A stretch of 64,000 nt of DNA, taken from positions 186,001 to 250,000 of the forward strand of contig NZ_JAQSVC010000005.1 of NCBI RefSeq assembly GCF_029603165.1, in the 5' to 3' direction. Both the position numbers and the translations under genes were made by a program. Numbering within the stretch: the first letter of the stretch is position 1; the number at the start of each line of letters is the position of its first letter. Below the pieces are notes generated by a model. It was not told the DNA's origin and searched no databases. It saw nothing but the letters and a program-made list of their open reading frames with translations. This stretch comes from Galbibacter pacificus (lineage in GTDB: Bacteria > Bacteroidota > Bacteroidia > Flavobacteriales > Flavobacteriaceae). Shown piece by piece: positions 1 to 7,831 of this stretch.

Positions 1-969
1 ATAAGTACCATCTGTATTGGGCGTGGCTGTTGTGTTGGAAATTGCAGCCTCATCTTTACCCAGCCAACCGTCTGTTGTATAGGTGGTAATTGACCAGAAC
101 CCGCCTCTTTTTAAATCTATTTTTGGGGGCATAAAAGTAATGCTGGAGGGCACAGGTTTTCCATTTTCCATTTTAGATTTGTTAACCAGATCTAAATATC
201 CAGCATCTTCAAGTGGTAAGCCTCCCCATCCATATGCCGTTGCATACAAATGTCCTTGCGGATCAGTATTAAATGGAGTCCCCATAATGTTTGATGTATT
301 TTTTAAAAGACCTTTTTTGAGGTCTTCCAATAGAGCCAACCTTATTTCTTCAGTTTGTTTTAAGGGAACCACAATTTCAGGAGTTTGGTATGGATTGGCC
401 GATTTGGCATCTATTATGGCCTGTCTTTGTCTTTCATGAACTTCTTCCAGCCCCGCTTTGTCGTTTGTTTTTTTACGGGTTCTCATATTCAAATATACAT
501 GGGTGCCATAGGTAAGGTTATCTGGTGTAACGGTAAAGCTTTTACCCGGATATAATGTCTTTACAGTATAATTTTGCATGTCTAGAATCTGGATAACATG
601 ATATGTGTCTCCTTTTGGAACCGAAATAGTGGCGCCCTTGCTAACATCTACAACAGCACTTGAGTAAATAACATCTTGATTTTCACGTATTACCTGTTGC
701 GTTTTTACATAGCTTACATCTGGTTTATGAGACCATTGGTTAACAGTTACTTTTTCTAGGCTTCTTAAAAAATTAAAATCTCCTTCGGAAACTTTGTAAA
801 CATAATCTGCGGTATTAAAATCGGCTGGTGTATGTTGACCACTTTTTAAATGAGTTTCCACGTTTTTTACTGTATTATGTGTTGTTTGGCATTGTGCATC
901 TAGGTAAAAGGTCATGATTGTTAAAGTAGTGATACCAAAAAGAGATAACGGTGAAAATTTTGTTTTCAT
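1..969 (-). CDS. DUF1254/DUF1214 domain protein, secreted, 3' part cut by window edge
   Basis: The frame runs leftward from an ATG at 969 to base 1 without a stop, so 323 codons of a longer gene are seen. The first 28 residues look like a signal peptide (hydrophobic stretch LFGITTLTIMTFY, then DAQCQ). The middle shows the DUF1254 pattern (SAVVDVSKGATISVP, then YHVIQILDMQNYTVKT). The part near the window edge begins DUF1214, with the typical GGFWSITTYTTDGWLGK block. Proteins with this pair are periplasmic or surface proteins of unknown biochemical function in many Gram-negative bacteria. The missing C-terminus should finish the DUF1214 domain. No partner gene is close: the next gene is divergent, after about 550 bp. 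The family call is firm, the function unknown. Confidence 0.85.
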   Translation of the reverse strand, partial: MKTKFSPLSLFGITTLTIMTFYLDAQCQTTHNTVKNVETHLKSGQHTPADFNTADYVYKVSEGDFNFLRSLEKVTVNQWSHKPDVSYVKTQQVIRENQDVIYSSAVVDVSKGATISVPKGDTYHVIQILDMQNYTVKTLYPGKSFTVTPDNLTYGTHVYLNMRTRKKTNDKAGLEEVHERQRQAIIDAKSANPYQTPEIVVPLKQTEEIRLALLEDLKKGLLKNTSNIMGTPFNTDPQGHLYATAYGWGGLPLEDAGYLDLVNKSKMENGKPVPSSITFMPPKIDLKRGGFWSITTYTTDGWLGKDEAAISNTTATPNTDGTY

Positions 970-1517
970 GATTGATGCTATTTTTTTGATGGTTGGTTTT
1001 TAATGGTCGTTATTAATGTTATAATTTAAGCATTATTTGTACGACTTTTCAATAAAAATAATGAATTTACATGAAGTTTAAGTAATTATCACACAAAAAC
1101 TTAGCATGTGAGAGCATATTTGCCTATGCCGTTGGTTGATTAATTGTTTTAATTTATAAGTTTCTTCATTTAAGTCCTGTTTATGTAACTTTTTTTGGCC
1201 AAACCTTAAAAAGAGGAAAAATAACTACATATTCTATAGCAAAATAGAATGCCAGGATTTAAACGGGTGTGAAATGCCAGTAGTAAGGAATATTACACTT
1301 TAAATTTTCATATTAAAAAAACAAACAGTTTTTCCTTTTGATGAAAAATAAATGAAAATTATCATCAAAATAGAAAAAAACCACCACCAATACACCAATA
1401 TTGGTGTATTGGACTACATTAATTTTGATGTATTTAACATTTTTTCTACAAAAAAATTAGTTTATCCCACGCTTCTTAATTACTTTTTGCACATAGAAAT
1501 TTAAAATGTAATGATTT
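970..1517. other. 548-bp divergent intergenic region
   Basis: Very AT-rich DNA between two divergent genes. No open frame with coding character and no tRNA-like structure was found. Its one notable element is the perfect palindrome at 1387-1412, about 105 bp before the rightward gene. Otherwise it should hold the promoters of both neighbours; no convincing -33/-7 pair was identified. Confidence 0.5.
1387..1412. repeat. Perfect 26-bp palindrome, candidate operator
   Basis: The arms CCAATACACCAAT and ATTGGTGTATTGG are exact reverse complements with no spacer. There is no T-tract after it, and it lies in the middle of a divergent intergenic region, so it fits a dimeric regulator site better than a terminator. 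The regulator is unknown. An imperfect echo (ACATTAATTTTGATGT) follows at about 1416. Confidence 0.5.
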
Positions 1518-2237
1518 ATGAAGTCAAAAGTAGAAACGGGACACGCCCGTAATGTAGAAAATTTTAAAAAATTAATTCAAACAGTAAAGCCATTTTCGCT
1601 TTACAACCCTTCCATGAAAGAAATTTCCCTAGAGAGCCTGGAAGAAATGTACAAGTCGGCACATTATGTGGTGATGGATGTAGAACGGAAGCGAAAGGAA
1701 AACAGTATTGCCATCCATAAACGGCAGCAGGAGTACAAGAGGCTCAAGCCCTTGGCCACGCGCCTTTATAATATGGCAGCTATTTTAAACCTTAACGAAG
1801 GCGACATGGAACAAATTAAGTCGTTGCGCAACGTTATCCAGGGAAGCCCCCAGACCAAGCGGAAGATATCGGCCATGGAGAGACAGTCCGTTAGGGCATA
1901 TTCTACCTCCCGGCAATCGTTTACCCAATTGGCGTAAAACTTTTCGGGCTTTGTACAAATTTTTTCCCTGGTGCCCAATTACAAGCCCAATACAGAAGAC
2001 CTAAAATTGGCAAGCCTAAACGAGTATTACTCGCAACTGGTTAGCAGCAACCACGAGGTTAACAAAACCGAGGCGGCGCTCTACCAGTCCATGATAAACT
2101 GCAATGAGGTTTTGTACATGGACAGCACCGGGCTGTTCGACCTTGCAAAAAAGGTAAAGGCTTATGTTAAAAGCGTATATGGAGGCTCTTCTGCCAAGTA
2201 TAATACCATTTCGGGCATTAGGTTTACCTCAAAATAA
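1518..2237 (+). pseudogene. Two-repeat hypothetical protein interrupted by an in-frame stop
   Basis: From the ATG at 1518 the frame is open to a TAA at 1935-1937 (139 residues). It continues in the same phase, without frameshift, for about 99 more codons to the stop at 2237. The two parts look like duplicated halves: NFKKLIQTVK...YNPSMKEISLESLEEMY in the first resembles NFSGFVQIFS...YKPNTEDLKLASLNEYY in the second, and the stop sits just before the second NF. Proteins with this two-repeat design (about 210-240 residues, starting near VETGHAKNV) occur as single intact proteins in Bacteroidota, as far as I recall the family. The simplest reading is a nonsense mutation in a full-length gene. A split gene restarting at the GTG at 1971, or stop-codon readthrough, is possible. 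Function unknown. A hairpin terminator follows. Confidence 0.6.
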
Positions 2238-2286
2238 TTGTTACTATACTAAATATTAGTACACAGTTACATTATTAATTAGTCCG

Positions 2287-2354
2287 AACACCATTTTATT
2301 TGTTCAATAAGCTATTTTAATAGCAACAACAGCAATATAAAATGGTGTTTTTTT
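2287..2354 (+). terminator. Rho-independent terminator after the interrupted hypothetical gene
   Basis: Arms AACACCATTTTAT (2287-2299) and ATAAAATGGTGTT (2337-2349) are perfect complements, followed by a run of T. The loop contains a second small hairpin (GCTATT TT AATAGC, 2311-2324). Confidence 0.75.
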
Positions 2355-2366
2355 ATGCCTTTTTTA

Positions 2367-2460
2367 AACTGCCGTCCCAAGACCCAGAACTGCCATCCCA
2401 AAACCCAGAACTGTCATCCCAAGACCCAGAACTGCCGTCCTAAAACCCAGAACTACCATC
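2367..2460. repeat. 21-bp tandem repeat, four full copies and a partial fifth
   Basis: Four consecutive 21-bp units starting AACTGCC and ending ACCCAG occupy 2367-2450, and a partial unit follows to 2460. Copies differ by one to three substitutions, mostly G/A and C/T. It lies between a terminator and trmH and has no coding context. Confidence 0.85.
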
Positions 2461-2630
2461 TACATTTTGCCAACTACTACTTGTTAAAGATTAATTGTAG
2501 CACTTATAAACCTTTGCATCTTTGAACCTTGAAATAGTGATTAGTGAAAAGTGAAAAGGGGTTAGTTGATTGATGACTGTTATTAGCTAATAGTTAATTG
2601 TTTATTAAAGATCTGAAACTTGAAACCAAA

Positions 2631-2662
<32 letters not shown>

Positions 2663-2700
2663 AGAATATTTATAAATTTACATTCCAAAACATTATATAT

Positions 2701-3351
2701 ATGTCCAAAGCATTATTGGAATATTTAGAAGGGTTTATTACCAGTGCCCGTAAGGAACGTATACAAGAAATACTTTTAGGGCGCACCAAACACTTTACCG
2801 TGGCCATAGAAGACGTGTACCAACTGCATAACACAAGTGCCGTAATAAGAAGTTGCGATGCCTTTGGCATACAGCAGGCACATGTTATAGAAGAACAGTA
2901 TGGCAAGCGTTTGGACAAGAACATAGCCATGGGTTCGCAAAAATGGGTAGACGTATACCGTTATGCCAATACCCAAGACTGTATAGAGGCCATAAAGGCA
3001 CAAGGCTACCAGATTATAGCTACTACGCCGCATAACAATGCCTGTATGCTGGAAGACTTTGCTATCGATAAAAAAAGCGCCTTGTTTTTTGGTACCGAAA
3101 AAAGCGGATTGACCCCTGCCATAATGCAGCAGGCCGATGGATATTTAAAAATACCCATGCACGGTTTTGCCGAGAGCTTAAACATATCGGTTTCCGTGGC
3201 AATAATCCTGCAACATTTATGTGCCAGGCTCAGGAAATCCAATATAGAATGGCAGCTTACCGATGGGGAAATGTTGGAAAAAAGAATAGATTGGTCCAAA
3301 AAATCCATAAGGAGCATTGAAGACGTTTTGAAAAGGTACAACAATGGCTAA
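2701..3351 (+). CDS. trmH: tRNA (guanosine-2'-O-)-methyltransferase, SpoU family
   Basis: A 216-residue protein of the SPOUT superfamily, expected to 2'-O-methylate guanosine 18 in the D-loop of tRNAs using S-adenosylmethionine. Its three SpoU motifs are in order: NTSAVIRSCDAFGI (about residues 44-57) with the catalytic Asn/Arg, FFGTEKSGLT (about 136-145), and IPMHGFAESLNISVSVAI (about 157-174), which forms the trefoil-knot cofactor site. Length and the C-terminal extension match TrmH rather than the larger RlmB. Start is the first ATG; no Shine-Dalgarno site is seen. It stands alone after a terminator, and the following SRPBCC gene may be co-transcribed. Confidence 0.9.
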   Translation: MSKALLEYLEGFITSARKERIQEILLGRTKHFTVAIEDVYQLHNTSAVIRSCDAFGIQQAHVIEEQYGKRLDKNIAMGSQKWVDVYRYANTQDCIEAIKAQGYQIIATTPHNNACMLEDFAIDKKSALFFGTEKSGLTPAIMQQADGYLKIPMHGFAESLNISVSVAIILQHLCARLRKSNIEWQLTDGEMLEKRIDWSKKSIRSIEDVLKRYNNG

Positions 3352-3409
3352 ACAATAGGTGTTTGGTTATGTTATTTTTAGTAAATTTATAGTTCTTATC
3401 GAGCGGGTT

Positions 3410-3943
3410 ATGTTGGCAACTATTATGTACATATTGGGGGGTGTTATCCTATTGGTTGTTTTTTTGGGGGTTATTGCGCCCAAAAATTACCATGTAAGCA
3501 GGAGCATACAAATAAACAGGCCTCTTCCAGAGGTATTTAATTATTTAAAGTTCCTTAAAAACCAAGACGAATGGTCGCCGTGGTTTCAAAAAGACCCGAA
3601 CATAAAGAAAGGCCTAAAGGGCATAGATGGGAGCATAGGTGCGGTAAGCTGGTGGGAAGGAAACAAAGAAGTGGGATCTGGCGAACAGGAAATCAAGCGT
3701 ATACTGTCCAATGAAACGATAGAGACCGAACTACGCTTTATAAAACCATTTAAATCTACTTCTGAAGCCTATATTAAAGTAGAAAAAGTACTCCCCGAAA
3801 CAACCACGGTAGTCTGGGGGTTTTCGGGCCTATATAAATTCCCCATGAATATCTTTATGATTTTTATGAACATGGACAAGGCCGTCGGTAAAGATTTTGA
3901 ATCGGGGCTATCAGACCTAAAACGTATCCTTGAATCAGAATAG
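3410..3943 (+). CDS. SRPBCC-fold (polyketide cyclase-like) protein with N-terminal membrane anchor
   Basis: I prefer the ATG at 3410 (MLATIMYILGG...) because it places one hydrophobic helix (about residues 5-24) at the N-terminus; a GTG at 3359 would add 17 unlikely residues. After the helix comes a START/SRPBCC-type domain: SRSIQINRPLPEVFNYLKF, then DEWSPWFQKDPN, then a C-terminal helix ending SGLSDLKRILE. These domains bind hydrophobic ligands; the ligand here cannot be read. About 58 bp separate it from trmH, so co-transcription is possible. Confidence 0.75.
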   Translation: MLATIMYILGGVILLVVFLGVIAPKNYHVSRSIQINRPLPEVFNYLKFLKNQDEWSPWFQKDPNIKKGLKGIDGSIGAVSWWEGNKEVGSGEQEIKRILSNETIETELRFIKPFKSTSEAYIKVEKVLPETTTVVWGFSGLYKFPMNIFMIFMNMDKAVGKDFESGLSDLKRILESE

Positions 3944-4280
3944 TTGATGGTTCCAGTCACTTCGACGTAAGGAGAAGTCGCATACTATCCATAAGTTAAT
4001 GAGTGAAGGGTTTTTGTTTCAAAGGTTCAAAGATGCAAAGTTCCAAAGGTTCAGAGGTTCAAAGATTTAACCATTAATATTTATCTGTTAACAATCAACT
4101 AATCCCTAGCCCCCTTTCCCTAATCAGTATTCAAAGTTGCAAAGATTCAAAGTTGGGTTTTAGTTATTAGAGGCGTACAGCTCTCAACCCTCAACCAACA
4201 ACCAACAAAAACCTTTTAATACCTGCAAATAAGTTGGTATATTTGTACGCTTTTTTTAAAAGAAATAGATAAAGGTCAAC
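3944..4280. other. 337-bp intergenic region with dispersed-repeat remnants
   Basis: At about 3956-3985 lies a segment reading GTCACTTCGACGTAAGGAG followed by AAGTCGCA, with ACTTC/GAAGT inverted arms. It resembles an intergenic element I remember as common in Bacteroidota (GTCATTTCGACGAAGGAGAAAT type). Next come degenerate copies of the octamer GTTCAAAG (4020-4070, 4130-4160) and CTCAACC/AACCAAC words (about 4180-4210). No gene is visible. Confidence 0.5.
4238..4245 (+). promoter_or_regulatory. Candidate -7 element for mtaB
   Basis: TATATTTG matches the Bacteroidota -7 consensus TAnnTTTG exactly and lies 35 nt before the mtaB start, giving a leader of roughly 30 nt. No TTG is found at the expected -33 distance, so the assignment is tentative. 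Confidence 0.4.
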
Positions 4281-5636
4281 ATGTTAAAAGTCAACTACAT
4301 GGAAAAAAAGAAAGTAGCGTTTTATACATTGGGTTGCAAGCTTAATTTTTCAGAAACCTCTACCATAGCCCGAAACTTTACAGAAGAAGGGTTTGATAGG
4401 GTCGAGTTCTCTGAGAAAGCAGATATATATGTAATCAATACATGTTCGGTTACAGAAAATGCCGATAAGCGTTTTAAATCCATTGTAAAACAGGCCCAAA
4501 AAGTAAACCCCGATGCCTTTGTGGCCGCTATTGGGTGTTATGCCCAATTAAAGCCCGAAGAATTGGCCGATGTTAATGGCGTAGATCTGGTTTTGGGAGC
4601 TACCGAAAAATTTAAAATAACCCATTACTTAAACGACCTTTCAAAAAATGATTACGGGCATGTACACAGTTGCGAGATCGAGGAAGCCGATTTCTATGTG
4701 GGAAGTTATTCTATTGGAGACAGGACCCGCGCTTTTTTAAAAGTACAGGACGGATGCGATTACAAATGCACCTATTGTACCATACCGCTTGCCAGGGGGA
4801 TTTCGAGAAGCGATACTTTAGAAAACGTTTTAAAAAATGCCAAGGAAATTTCAGATCAGGGAATTAAGGAGATTGTACTTACGGGCGTAAATATTGGCGA
4901 TTACGGAAAAGGGGAATTTGGTAATAAAAAACACGAACATACTTTCTATCAGCTGGTCACGGCCTTGGACAAAGTGGAAGGGATTGAGCGTTTGCGTATT
5001 TCGTCCATAGAACCAAATTTGTTAAAGAACGAAACCATCAATTTTGTAGCACAGAGCCGCACTTTTGTTTCTCATTTCCATATACCGTTGCAAAGTGGGA
5101 GCAATGAAATATTAAAGTTGATGCGCCGCCGGTACCAATGCGAATTATACGTAAACAGGGTAAGGCAAATCAAGGAAACAATGCCACATGCGTGTATAGG
5201 CGTGGATGTAATTGTTGGTTTTCCCGGAGAAACAGACGAACATTTCCTGGAAACCTATAATTTTTTAAATGAATTGGATATTTCCTATTTACATGTGTTT
5301 ACATATTCAGAAAGGGATAATACCATTGCCGCCGAAATGGACGGAGTGATTCCAAATAAAGTACGTGCCAAACGCAGTAAAATGTTAAGGGGCCTTTCTG
5401 CCAAGAAACGGAGGGCTTTTTACGAAAGTCAGCTGGGAAGTTATAGAACGGTTTTGTTTGAAGGCGAAAACAAAGAAGGCTACATACATGGATTTACAGA
5501 AAATTATGTAAAAGTAAAAACCCCGTGGGATCCATCGTTAATAAACACCCTGCACGAAGTAGAATTGACCAAAATAGATGATGACGGATTGGTGCGTTTT
5601 GAGTTTGTAAAAGAAAAGAAGTTGGTTGAGCTGTAA
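4281..5636 (+). CDS. mtaB: tRNA ms2t6A37 methylthiotransferase MtaB
   Basis: A radical-SAM methylthiotransferase of about 451 residues that converts t6A37 to 2-methylthio-t6A37 in tRNA. The N-terminal UPF0004 domain has its three iron-sulfur cysteines (LGCKLN, INTCSV, IGCYAQ). The radical-SAM domain has the C-x3-C-x2-C signature in DGCDYKCTYC, then LTGVNIGDYGKG and HIPLQSGSNEILKLMRRRY, with a C-terminal TRAM-like region. Sequence details (CKLNFSET, ARGISRS) fit MtaB better than MiaB or RimO. Start is ATG 4281; the in-frame ATG at 4299 (MEKKKVAFYT) is an equally credible alternative. It is monocistronic, with a strong terminator behind. Confidence 0.92.
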   Translation: MLKVNYMEKKKVAFYTLGCKLNFSETSTIARNFTEEGFDRVEFSEKADIYVINTCSVTENADKRFKSIVKQAQKVNPDAFVAAIGCYAQLKPEELADVNGVDLVLGATEKFKITHYLNDLSKNDYGHVHSCEIEEADFYVGSYSIGDRTRAFLKVQDGCDYKCTYCTIPLARGISRSDTLENVLKNAKEISDQGIKEIVLTGVNIGDYGKGEFGNKKHEHTFYQLVTALDKVEGIERLRISSIEPNLLKNETINFVAQSRTFVSHFHIPLQSGSNEILKLMRRRYQCELYVNRVRQIKETMPHACIGVDVIVGFPGETDEHFLETYNFLNELDISYLHVFTYSERDNTIAAEMDGVIPNKVRAKRSKMLRGLSAKKRRAFYESQLGSYRTVLFEGENKEGYIHGFTENYVKVKTPWDPSLINTLHEVELTKIDDDGLVRFEFVKEKKLVEL

Positions 5637-5645
5637 AAAAATAAA

Positions 5646-5673
5646 AGCCCTGCAATTTGCGGGGCTTCTTTCT
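5646..5673. terminator. Terminator between mtaB and the convergent GNAT gene
   Basis: Arms AGCCCTGC (5646-5653) and GCGGGGCT (5659-5666), with one G-T pair and a 5-nt loop, followed by TCTTTCTTT. An A-run precedes the left arm, so it may serve both converging genes. Confidence 0.75.
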
Positions 5674-5967
5674 TTAAATCCTAATTCCTACAGGTAATAA
5701 ATCTTTAAATTCTTTGTGCTTTCTAAGAAAACCAGCTATTTGGGGGCTAGTAGGAACTACACTTAGGTTTTTTCCTTCAATATGCTTCAGTACGGTTTTG
5801 ATAAATTCATCTTTAAACTCAGGATCTGTTATCTCTTCCGGAATCACAAGTTTGGTTAAAAAGACCTTTCTTTCTTGTGAAGCATACTCGATTTTTGCGA
5901 GCTTTCCTTCAATTTTTGTTTCATATTGACGCAAAAACTCATTGTCATTAATTACTACTTCATTCAT
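5674..5967 (-). CDS. Small GNAT-fold N-acetyltransferase-like protein (COG2388 type)
   Basis: A 97-residue protein with the compact layout of the YidJ/COG2388 group: INDNEFLRQYETKIEGKLAKIEY, then FLTKLVIPEEITDPEF, then KNLSVVPTSPQIAGFLRKH and a conserved C-terminal LLPVGIRI. These are minimal GNAT domains with a cofactor site around the SVVPTSP loop. Substrates of the family are unknown. It ends against mtaB's terminator and has its own upstream region of about 200 bp; the start is the only sensible ATG. Confidence 0.75.
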   Translation of the reverse strand: MNEVVINDNEFLRQYETKIEGKLAKIEYASQERKVFLTKLVIPEEITDPEFKDEFIKTVLKHIEGKNLSVVPTSPQIAGFLRKHKEFKDLLPVGIRI

Positions 5968-6177
5968 TATTACGAGGTTTTAAAAATCACTTTAAAAAAC
6001 TGCCAAATACGATACCTAATCCTTTTAGGTGATCCCTCCAAAAAAATGGAAAGATTGATAAAATTTGGTACAATTTAATTTTGGTCCTTGGTTATATTGA
6101 TGAAGAATTATATACCTTTAGCGATGCAAAGGTACTAAAAAAATAGCTAATCATCTATTTTTCAATCGTTAATATAT

Positions 6178-6846
6178 ATGGATTCTAATTTAATACATGT
6201 TTATTGCATGCCGGGAATGGCTGCAAATCCATCAATATTTGAAAACATAAAACTCCCCGGGGATAAATTTAAATTACATTACCTGGAATGGGAAATTCCC
6301 AAAAAAAATGAGACCATTGAAGCCTATGCCGAGAGGATGACACAATATATCACCCATGAAAACCCGGTATTGATTGGGGTTTCTTTTGGAGGGATTTTGG
6401 TTCAAGAAATGGGCAAAATTATTCCCGTAAAAAAAATAATTATAATATCGAGCGTTAAATGTAATAGAGAACTCCCCAAAAGGATGATTTTTGCAAAGTA
6501 TACCAAGGCACATAGGTTGTTGCCAACAGGATTGGTAAACAACATGGAACTTTTGGCAAAATATGCTTTTGGAGATACTGTAGTAAAAAGATTAAATTTG
6601 TACGAGAAATACCTTTCCGTTAGGGACAAACATTATTTAAACTGGTCTATAGATAATATTGTAAATTGGAAACAGGCAGCACCCATTCCCAATACAATTC
6701 ATATCCAAGGCGATAAAGATGCTGTTTTTCCTTGCAGTTATATAAAAAACTGCATTAAAATTAAAAACGGGACGCATATTATGATTATCAATAAATTTAA
6801 ATGGTTTAACGATAATTTACCTAAACTGATCTTAAATGAAAAATAG
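6178..6846 (+). CDS. Alpha/beta-hydrolase
   Basis: A 222-residue single-domain alpha/beta-hydrolase without signal peptide. The nucleophile elbow GVSFGG (Ser at about residue 69), an acid in QGDKDAVFP (about 178-186) and a C-terminal His in NGTHIMI complete a catalytic triad. The N-terminal VYCMPGMAANPSIFENI is the strand and oxyanion-hole loop. The substrate cannot be predicted; relatives are annotated as esterases or generic hydrolases. It is probably co-transcribed with the lytic transglycosylase 25 bp downstream. Confidence 0.8.
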   Translation: MDSNLIHVYCMPGMAANPSIFENIKLPGDKFKLHYLEWEIPKKNETIEAYAERMTQYITHENPVLIGVSFGGILVQEMGKIIPVKKIIIISSVKCNRELPKRMIFAKYTKAHRLLPTGLVNNMELLAKYAFGDTVVKRLNLYEKYLSVRDKHYLNWSIDNIVNWKQAAPIPNTIHIQGDKDAVFPCSYIKNCIKIKNGTHIMIINKFKWFNDNLPKLILNEK

Positions 6847-6871
6847 ATCTAATTTGTATATTTATAAAAAA

Positions 6872-7831
6872 ATGAAGATGAAAAACGTGAAAAACATATT
6901 GATTTTAATTGGGGTAATTGCTGTTTCGGCCATATTTATAAATGCTGTTCAATCTACTTCACCCCAACAAGAAGCTGTAACCCCACAAAAAGAAAAGGAT
7001 AGTTTAAGTTTGGTGCACGATTATAATGTATACGCCCTTAAAATACCACATGGAATTAATTTTGCGGGAGAGCGTGTACCTGTTGAAGACCCGGACGTAA
7101 AAGAACGGCTGGACAGGGAATTATTGGTTAATACCTATTGGCAGTCCAATGGTTTGTTGCTTATAAAAAGAGCAAATAAGTATTTTCCCATAATCGAGCC
7201 CATTTTAAGGCAACATGGCGTGCCCGACGATTTTAAATACTTGGCAGTTATAGAAAGTGGGTTAACACAGGCAGTTTCTCCGGCTGGAGCTACTGGTTTT
7301 TGGCAACTTTTAAAGGGTACCGCAAGGGAGTACGGACTGGAAGTAAACGATAATGTGGACGAGCGTTACCATATTGAAAAATCTACCGAAGTTGCCTGTG
7401 AATACTTAAAAAAGGCAAAAGAACGTTTTGGAACCTGGACCATGGCGGCCGCATCGTACAATGCTGGCCAGTTTGGAATGGCTAAACAATTGGAACGCCA
7501 GGAAACCGAAGGATATTACAACGTATTGCTGGGCGAAGAAACAAGCAGGTACGTATTTAGAATATTGGCCGTTAAGGAAATATTGTCTCACCCAGAAGAA
7601 TACGGGTTTAATTTTGATGAAGAGGACCTCTATACAAGAATTCCCTTTACCGATGTTGAAGTAGATACGGTAGTTCAAGATTTTCCAAAATTTGCCAAAA
7701 AATTCGGGATTACCTACAAAACCTTAAAAATCCACAATCCTTGGTTAAGGGAAACAAACCTTAACAATGCATCCAGAAAAAAATATTTTATCCAAATACC
7801 TAAGGCGGGTTATTATCCACCTGTAAAATAA
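6872..7831 (+). CDS. Lytic murein transglycosylase (SLT domain, MltD-like)
   Basis: About 319 residues. I start at ATG 6872, since the upstream in-frame ATG at 6836 lies inside the previous gene and would spoil the signal/anchor helix NILILIGVIAVSAIFINAV. The SLT domain is clear: catalytic Glu in LAVIESGLTQAVSPAG, then ATGFWQL and the AASYNAG motif. The C-terminal 80 residues form a LysM-like tail ending FIQIPKAGYYPP. The enzyme cleaves the MurNAc-GlcNAc bond of peptidoglycan to 1,6-anhydro ends and should act in the periplasm. Its stop overlaps the cardiolipin synthase start (TAATG), so the two are translationally coupled. Confidence 0.85.
   Translation: MKMKNVKNILILIGVIAVSAIFINAVQSTSPQQEAVTPQKEKDSLSLVHDYNVYALKIPHGINFAGERVPVEDPDVKERLDRELLVNTYWQSNGLLLIKRANKYFPIIEPILRQHGVPDDFKYLAVIESGLTQAVSPAGATGFWQLLKGTAREYGLEVNDNVDERYHIEKSTEVACEYLKKAKERFGTWTMAAASYNAGQFGMAKQLERQETEGYYNVLLGEETSRYVFRILAVKEILSHPEEYGFNFDEEDLYTRIPFTDVEVDTVVQDFPKFAKKFGITYKTLKIHNPWLRETNLNNASRKKYFIQIPKAGYYPPVK

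Noticed and set aside
2367-2460. Possible CRISPR or coding heptapeptide repeat
   Set aside because: 21-bp units without spacers, lying behind a terminator with no start codon or ribosome-binding context; no protein can be supported.
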